NCBI GenBank assembly: GCA_964559205.1
Contig: CAZLHV010000095.1
Location: forward strand, 1 to 11,519
Reading direction: 5' to 3'
From: GWF2-43-63 sp964559205
GTDB lineage: Bacteria; Bacteroidota; Bacteroidia; Bacteroidales; DTU049
DNA length: 11,519 bases
Shown here piece by piece: positions 7,661 to 11,519 of this stretch. A model generated the notes under the pieces. It had not been told where the DNA came from. It saw only the letters and a list, made by a program, of their open reading frames with translations, and did no database searches. Made by a program: the position numbers and the translations under genes. Position 1 is the first letter of the stretch; each line of letters starts with the position of its first letter.

Positions 7661-7680
7661 TTCCAATAGATTTGTATCAC

Positions 7681-8481
7681 ATGACAGAGCATTTCTTTCA
7701 ATTCAACCAGCAAAAAATCGCTTATGCAGTTCATGGGGCTGGTCCTATGGTCATGCTCGTGCATGGATACACTGAGTCGAAAGAAATATGGTATCCAATA
7801 GCAAAACAGCTGGGAGGACAATACACTTTTGTAATGCCCGATCTTCCTGGCCATGGATCGAGCGATTTGGTGCCGGAATTATCAATGGAATCGATTGCCA
7901 GAATGCTTGGCGAACTTGCCATGGAGCTCGATTCGGGACGTTTTACTATGATTGGTCATAGCATGGGTGGATATGCGAGCCTTTGTTTTGCAGAGAAGTA
8001 TGGGCATTTACTGAATGGCATTGGGTTGTTTCATTCAAATGCGAGGGCCGACAGTGCCGAGATTAAATCGAACAGACTTCGGATGATCGATATCATCGAT
8101 CAGGATCATGGGTCGTTTCTGAATGGATTTATCCCTGATCTGATTTTTGAAGAAAACCGACAAGCGCTCAATGATGAAATTGCAGTTTTGCAGGAAAGGG
8201 CCTCGTCAATAAGCAAAGAAGCACTGATAGCATCGCAGAAAGCCATGATGGAGAGGCAGGGGAGCATTGAATTACTTGCAACTACCGATATGCCTGTTTT
8301 GTTTATCATTGGGAAACAGGACAAGCGTGTAGATTTTCATCAGGTTTTAGCTCAAGCCGTTTTACCCAAGCGATCTTTCGTTTTAATACTCGAGAATTGC
8401 GGACACATGGGCTATCTGGAAGCACCAAAAGACACGCTAGCAGCGCTCAGTGGATTTTTACTGGCTTGCCGGGAGCAATGA
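7681..8481 (+). CDS. Alpha/beta-hydrolase fold enzyme
   Basis: The 266-residue cytoplasmic protein (no signal peptide) has the canonical hydrolase elements: the oxyanion-hole motif VHGY (H28, G29), PDLPGHGSSD (53-62), the nucleophile elbow GHSMGG with S94, the likely acid D214 in GKQDKRV, and the catalytic H242 in ENCGHMGYLEAP. The cap domain lies at about 120-200. It therefore probably hydrolyses a small ester, thioester or similar bond; related folds include lipases, haloperoxidases, and MenH- and BioH-type enzymes, and the substrate is not readable. I chose the ATG at 7681; a TTG three codons earlier is possible but less likely. It lies 20 bases after the YebC-family gene on the same strand with no terminator between, so read-through is likely. 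It converges on the lipoprotein gene with only 16 bases between stops. Confidence 0.88.
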   Translation: MTEHFFQFNQQKIAYAVHGAGPMVMLVHGYTESKEIWYPIAKQLGGQYTFVMPDLPGHGSSDLVPELSMESIARMLGELAMELDSGRFTMIGHSMGGYASLCFAEKYGHLLNGIGLFHSNARADSAEIKSNRLRMIDIIDQDHGSFLNGFIPDLIFEENRQALNDEIAVLQERASSISKEALIASQKAMMERQGSIELLATTDMPVLFIIGKQDKRVDFHQVLAQAVLPKRSFVLILENCGHMGYLEAPKDTLAALSGFLLACREQ

Positions 8482-8497
8482 AACCTTGGAGAGGGGA

Positions 8498-8899
8498 TTA
8501 ATCAAATACAATCGAAAAAGTGCCAGGGTTGCCATTTGTGCCATTAAATGATTCCTGAAAGCTTCCAGTAGTGGCACTTGTCCAGGTCATTTCGTATTTG
8601 TCTGATCCACCAACAGTAAACACAAGCTCTGACTCATTTATTCCTGTTTTTGAATAAGTAAAGGCAAAGTCATCAACGCCAGTAAGCGCAGCCATGCCTG
8701 AGCTGCCAGTGCTTGCGAAATACCACTCGTTTGTCGGACCACCTGTTTCTGCAAGTGTGATGGTCAGTTTTCCCCAGCTTGCAGTAGCAATGGCATAGTC
8801 GGTTCCTCCGTTGTTGCCATCATCTTCATCTTCCTGACATGAAGAGATGAAGAGGGATAAGCTGAAAGAAATGGCGATTAACAATAGGAATTTTTTCAT
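8498..8899 (-). CDS. Small lipoprotein of unknown function
   Basis: The 133-residue protein begins with a lipoprotein signal peptide, MKKFLLLIAISF onward, ending in the lipobox ISSC with lipidation at C21. QEDEDDGNNGG follows; such an acidic patch resembles the surface-export signal of Bacteroidota lipoproteins. The remainder (about 35-133) is rich in Thr, Ser, Gly and aromatics, with alternating short strands (GKLTITLAE, ESELVFTV, KYEMTWTSATTGSFQ, GTFSIVFD), which suggests a single small beta-sandwich or barrel, perhaps lipocalin-like. I recognise no named family. The frame is open to 8944, but the promoter lies in that part and the signal peptide starts at 8899. It appears to be transcribed alone. 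Confidence 0.82.
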   Translation of the reverse strand: MKKFLLLIAISFSLSLFISSCQEDEDDGNNGGTDYAIATASWGKLTITLAETGGPTNEWYFASTGSSGMAALTGVDDFAFTYSKTGINESELVFTVGGSDKYEMTWTSATTGSFQESFNGTNGNPGTFSIVFD

Positions 8900-8915
8900 A
8901 AGAGTGCATTTTGTG

Positions 8916-8946
8916 CAAATATAAAACATTTCATTTTGCGACAAAA
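8916..8946 (-). promoter_or_regulatory. Bacteroidota-type promoter of the small lipoprotein gene
   Basis: On the minus strand TTTTG (8946-8942) is followed after 18 bases by TATATTTG (8923-8916), an exact TAnnTTTG box with normal spacing. Predicted transcription starts near 8910, about 10 bases before the ATG at 8899. This is the best promoter match in the window and also rules out the longer start at 8944. Confidence 0.7.
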
Positions 8947-8977
8947 GTCATGTGAAGAAAATTGTTTTAGTGAAAAA

Positions 8978-9361
8978 TCAGCCAAAGTTAATTTCTTTGA
9001 TTTCGAAAATATTACCTGCCTTATCAATGATATAACGGGCAATCCGGTTATTTTCCTTTGGGAATTCAATGACTTTATAACCCTTTTTTCTGGCTTTTTC
9101 GGTAGCTTCAGCAGCATGCCAGAACTCGAGGGCAAGATGACCCAAGCCGGCCTTGGTGTTTTCGGGGCAAATCAATAGCTCGATTACAAGCCCGAATTGC
9201 TTCATGCGAATGACTTCGATGTGATCTGATACACCAAAAACCAATTCAGCTGCCTGATTATTGAGTGTGAAGCGGTTAATCTCTTCAAAATCAAGAATGT
9301 CGGCATAGAAATTCTGAATTTCAGATATTTCACGAATATGAATTCCAATGTGTCGCAGCAT
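8978..9361 (-). CDS. VOC-superfamily (glyoxalase fold) protein
   Basis: The 127-residue protein has the paired beta-alpha-beta-beta-beta layout of the vicinal oxygen chelate superfamily: RHIGIHIREISEIQNFYADI at the N-terminus and GLGHLALEF opening the second half. Possible metal ligands stand where glyoxalase I has them: H4 (or H8), E61 in VIELL, H75 in GLGHLAL and E120 in NIFEIKE. It is therefore likely metal-binding and active, as a lyase or epimerase (glyoxalase I or methylmalonyl-CoA epimerase type) or another VOC enzyme; I cannot choose. I placed the start at 9361, since the alternative at 9397 lies inside the terminator stem of the preceding gene. It follows the EF-G-like gene on the same strand but beyond a strong terminator, and I see no clear promoter of its own. 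Confidence 0.8.
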   Translation of the reverse strand: MLRHIGIHIREISEIQNFYADILDFEEINRFTLNNQAAELVFGVSDHIEVIRMKQFGLVIELLICPENTKAGLGHLALEFWHAAEATEKARKKGYKVIEFPKENNRIARYIIDKAGNIFEIKEINFG

Positions 9362-9376
9362 GTTCGAATGGATTTG

Positions 9377-9407
9377 AAAAAAAGACACCCTGCGCAAACA
9401 GGGTGTC
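9377..9407 (-). terminator. Intrinsic terminator of the EF-G-like gene
   Basis: A perfect 9-bp stem, CAGGGTGTC (9399-9407) with GACACCCTG (9384-9392), encloses a six-base loop. On the minus strand seven T residues follow at once (9383-9377). It lies 20 bases after the stop at 9427 and before the VOC gene, so it should largely separate the two transcripts. Confidence 0.88.
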
Positions 9408-9426
9408 CATAAGTAAGATGAAATGA

Positions 9427-11519
9427 CTATTCTTCGTCTTTTTCCTGCTCTTCGTAAGCCTTTAGCAGAACAGTTTGGACATCGGCGGGTACCTGCTGGT
9501 ACTCGTTGAATTTCATTGTGTATGTAGCCTTTCCTGAAGTGAGAGAGCTAAGTGCAGTAGAGTAGCGGTTCATCTCTGCCAGAGGAACTCGTGCTTTAAT
9601 TTTCTGGTAGTTTCCTTCGCTGTCCATGCCCATTACCACTGCACGACGACCCTGAAGATCGGTCATGACATCACCCATTCTGTCGGCGGGAACCATCACT
9701 TCAACATCATAAATTGGCTCCAGAATTTTAGGGCCTGCATTTTTAAAAGCATCCTTAAATGCTTGACGTCCGGCAAGTTTGAAAGAGAGTTCGTTTGAAT
9801 CAACCGGGTGCATTTTGCCGTCGTATACGTACACCACGATATCACGGGCATAGGAACCTGTGAGTGGTCCTTCTTCAATTTTTTCCATGATACCCTTCAG
9901 AATTGCCGGCATGAAACGTGCGTCGATTGCACCGCCAACAATACAGTTGTTGAATACAAGCTTTCCTCCCCAGGGCAGAGGGTGTTCATCGGTTCCACGA
10001 ACCGGAAACTCGGTGGTCCAGCTCATGCCTTCGCGCCATGGCTCAATCATCATGTGAACTTCACCAAACTGTCCAGCACCACCCGATTGTTTTTTGTGGC
10101 GGTACATAGCCTTAGCGGCTTTGGTAATGGTTTCACGATAAGGAATTTTTGGAGGATAGAGCTCAACCGGTACTTTTTCGATGGTTTCCATATGCCATTT
10201 TGCTGCATTCATGTGCATTTCACCTTGGCAGCTGACAATAATCTGTTTAAGCTCTTTTGAGTATTCAACAAGAATGGTTGGATCGATTTTTCGCAGCTCG
10301 TTGAGTACAGCGCCAAGCTTTTCGTCATCAGCAGTATTCTGAGCTTTAATTGCAGTGCGGTATTTCGGATCCGGATACTGAATAGATAAAATCTCTTCGT
10401 CGGAGTTTTTAGGGTTGTTTAGGGTTTCGTTTGTAGCAGAGTTTTTTAGTTTCACTGTAGCTACAATATCTCCGGCAACAGCTTTTTCGAGCTTTTCGCG
10501 ATTTTTACCGGCAACGGCAAAAATTTGGGTGATTCTTTCTTTGGTACTGTTGGTGCCATTTACCACATCGGTGCCTTCGGAAATTTCACCGGCAGCAATT
10601 TTGAAGAAGCTGATTTCACCAAGATGTTGCTCAATGCTGGTCTTGAAAATAAAACCACAGAACGGATCGGCACTGTTATAGTGATACTCTTTGCCGCTTT
10701 TCGATTTCATGGGGACTCCCTGTGTTGGGGATGGTCCAAACTGAGCAATAAATTCCATCAGACGGCCGGTACCCATATTGTGTTTTGAACTGGCACAAAG
10801 CAATGGGAATATGTTTCGCTGGATAATGCTATTGGCAAGTCCTTTCAATAATTCTTCCTCGCTCAGATCGCCATTTTCAAAGAACTTTTCCATCAGTGCC
10901 TCATCACTTTCGGCTGCAGCTTCAATCAACGAGCTACGCATGGCTTCAGCTTTTGCTTTTTCAGCCTCCGGAATGTCCAGAATCTCGGGTTTCCCTCCTG
11001 TGGCAGGATACTTCAGCATTTTCATCATCAGTACATCAATGATGCTGTTGAAGCCAAGACCAGTTGAAACAGGGTACTGAACCGGAATAACCTTGTTGCC
11101 AAACTGTGTTTGCAATTCTCGAAGCACTTCCTCGAAGTTTGCTTTTTCGTGATCGAGTTGATTCATTAAAAACAACACAGGCTTGTTCATCCGGGTAAGA
11201 TTCCTCCAGCTGATTTCTGTGGTAACCTCAATGCCGTTTTGAGCATTGATAAGCATCACGGCCAAATCGCTAACGGTGAGAGCTGAAAGAACTTCGCCAA
11301 CAAAGTCATCGAATCCCGGAGTGTCGATCATATTGATCTTTTTGCCGGCATATTCGGCATATAGTACTGTTGAAAAGACAGAGTTTTGTCTTTCCAGTTC
11401 AATCTCGCGGTAATCCGAAACAGAGTTTTTGTCTTCCACGCTGCCGCGGCGGTTGATCACACCACCTTCGAGCAACAAGCACTCGGCCAGAGTTGTTTTT
11501 CCTGATTTTGCACCACCTA
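9427..11519 (-). CDS. EF-G-like translational GTPase paralogue with altered switch motifs (5' end missing)
   Basis: The frame runs off the window edge; 696 residues are visible and roughly 15-20 are missing at the N-terminus. The layout is that of elongation factor G: GTPase domain to ~260, domain II ~283-360, III ~385-455, IV ~460-595 (GQFGEVHMMIEP, YDGKMHPVDSNELSFK) and V ~598-680 (ILEPIYDVEVMVPADRMGDV). The G motifs are not those of classical EF-G. The P-loop is GGAKSGKTT, not GHIDAGKTT. Switch I reads IELERQNSVFS where EF-G has QERGITI. Switch II is DTPGFDDF, so phenylalanine (codon 11311-11313) replaces the catalytic histidine of DTPGH. The base-recognition motif is NQLD instead of NKxD. 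This fits the second EF-G of Bacteroidota; one member, Bacteroides EF-G2, is reported to drive translocation without GTP hydrolysis. It is probably not the main fusA gene, and no rps or tuf genes adjoin it. Confidence 0.9.
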   Translation of the reverse strand, partial: GGAKSGKTTLAECLLLEGGVINRRGSVEDKNSVSDYREIELERQNSVFSTVLYAEYAGKKINMIDTPGFDDFVGEVLSALTVSDLAVMLINAQNGIEVTTEISWRNLTRMNKPVLFLMNQLDHEKANFEEVLRELQTQFGNKVIPVQYPVSTGLGFNSIIDVLMMKMLKYPATGGKPEILDIPEAEKAKAEAMRSSLIEAAAESDEALMEKFFENGDLSEEELLKGLANSIIQRNIFPLLCASSKHNMGTGRLMEFIAQFGPSPTQGVPMKSKSGKEYHYNSADPFCGFIFKTSIEQHLGEISFFKIAAGEISEGTDVVNGTNSTKERITQIFAVAGKNREKLEKAVAGDIVATVKLKNSATNETLNNPKNSDEEILSIQYPDPKYRTAIKAQNTADDEKLGAVLNELRKIDPTILVEYSKELKQIIVSCQGEMHMNAAKWHMETIEKVPVELYPPKIPYRETITKAAKAMYRHKKQSGGAGQFGEVHMMIEPWREGMSWTTEFPVRGTDEHPLPWGGKLVFNNCIVGGAIDARFMPAILKGIMEKIEEGPLTGSYARDIVVYVYDGKMHPVDSNELSFKLAGRQAFKDAFKNAGPKILEPIYDVEVMVPADRMGDVMTDLQGRRAVVMGMDSEGNYQKIKARVPLAEMNRYSTALSSLTSGKATYTMKFNEYQQVPADVQTVLLKAYEEQEKDEE

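Noticed and set aside
7667..7674. TAGATTTG, an exact -7 promoter box before the alpha/beta hydrolase
   Set aside because: No TTG element occurs at the required distance upstream, and the box sits only six bases before the ATG; probably chance.
9362..9397. Longer start for the VOC protein at 9397
   Set aside because: The extra codons fall inside the hairpin and T-tract of the EF-G-like gene's terminator, and VOC homology starts with the MLRHIGIHI segment at 9361.
9808..10260. 150-codon open frame on the plus strand opposite the EF-G-like gene
   Set aside because: Antisense to conserved EF-G domains and low-plausibility protein sequence.
9427..11519. Tetracycline ribosomal-protection protein instead of EF-G paralogue
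   Set aside because: The altered P-loop and switch motifs do not match TetM/TetQ-type proteins, which keep the normal GTPase motifs, and nothing nearby suggests a mobile resistance element.

Overview
The window comes from the chromosome of a member of the Bacteroidota; the genus cannot be fixed from this stretch. Three signs point there: two proteins end in type IX secretion (T9SS, Por secretion) C-terminal sorting domains, several intergenic gaps carry the TAnnTTTG (-7) and TTG/TTTG (-33) promoter elements typical of this phylum, and two lipoproteins have acidic residues just after the lipidated cysteine. Coding density is high. No gap exceeds 200 bases, and I see no tRNA, rRNA, insertion sequence, CRISPR array or phage gene.

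Layout from left to right. (1) 1-1707, plus strand: the 3' end of a large secreted protein with a beta-rich N-terminal module, four PKD/Ig-like modules and a T9SS sorting domain. A strong GC-rich hairpin lies between it and the convergent gene. (2) 3860-1822, minus strand: a two-gene unit, with a small protein that is little more than a signal peptide, a linker and a T9SS sorting domain, followed 26 bases later by a secreted M28-family metallopeptidase. (3) 6853-4055, minus strand: a tight three-gene operon encoding a probable outer-membrane beta-barrel protein, a lipoprotein calcineurin-like metallophosphoesterase (19-base overlap, internal Shine-Dalgarno) and an SLC13/ArsB-superfamily anion transporter (4-base gap). 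(4) 6950-8481, plus strand, divergent from the operon: a YebC/TACO1-family translation factor, then an alpha/beta hydrolase 20 bases later. (5) 8899-8498, minus strand: a small lipoprotein with a clear Bacteroidota promoter. (6) 9361-8978, minus strand: a single-domain VOC/glyoxalase-fold protein. (7) 11519-9427, minus strand: almost all of an EF-G-like translational GTPase, cut at its N-terminus by the window edge and closed by a textbook intrinsic terminator.

Most of the window is ordinary housekeeping and envelope biology. Two points stand out. The EF-G-like protein has lost the switch II catalytic histidine (DTPGF instead of DTPGH) and the usual switch I motif, so it belongs to a paralogous class related to the Bacteroides EF-G2 reported to work without GTP hydrolysis. 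The sorting-domain-only mini-protein sits directly in front of a peptidase that lacks a sorting domain. The barrel/phosphoesterase/transporter operon is a plausible but unproven envelope uptake unit. I found no convincing wholly new system.
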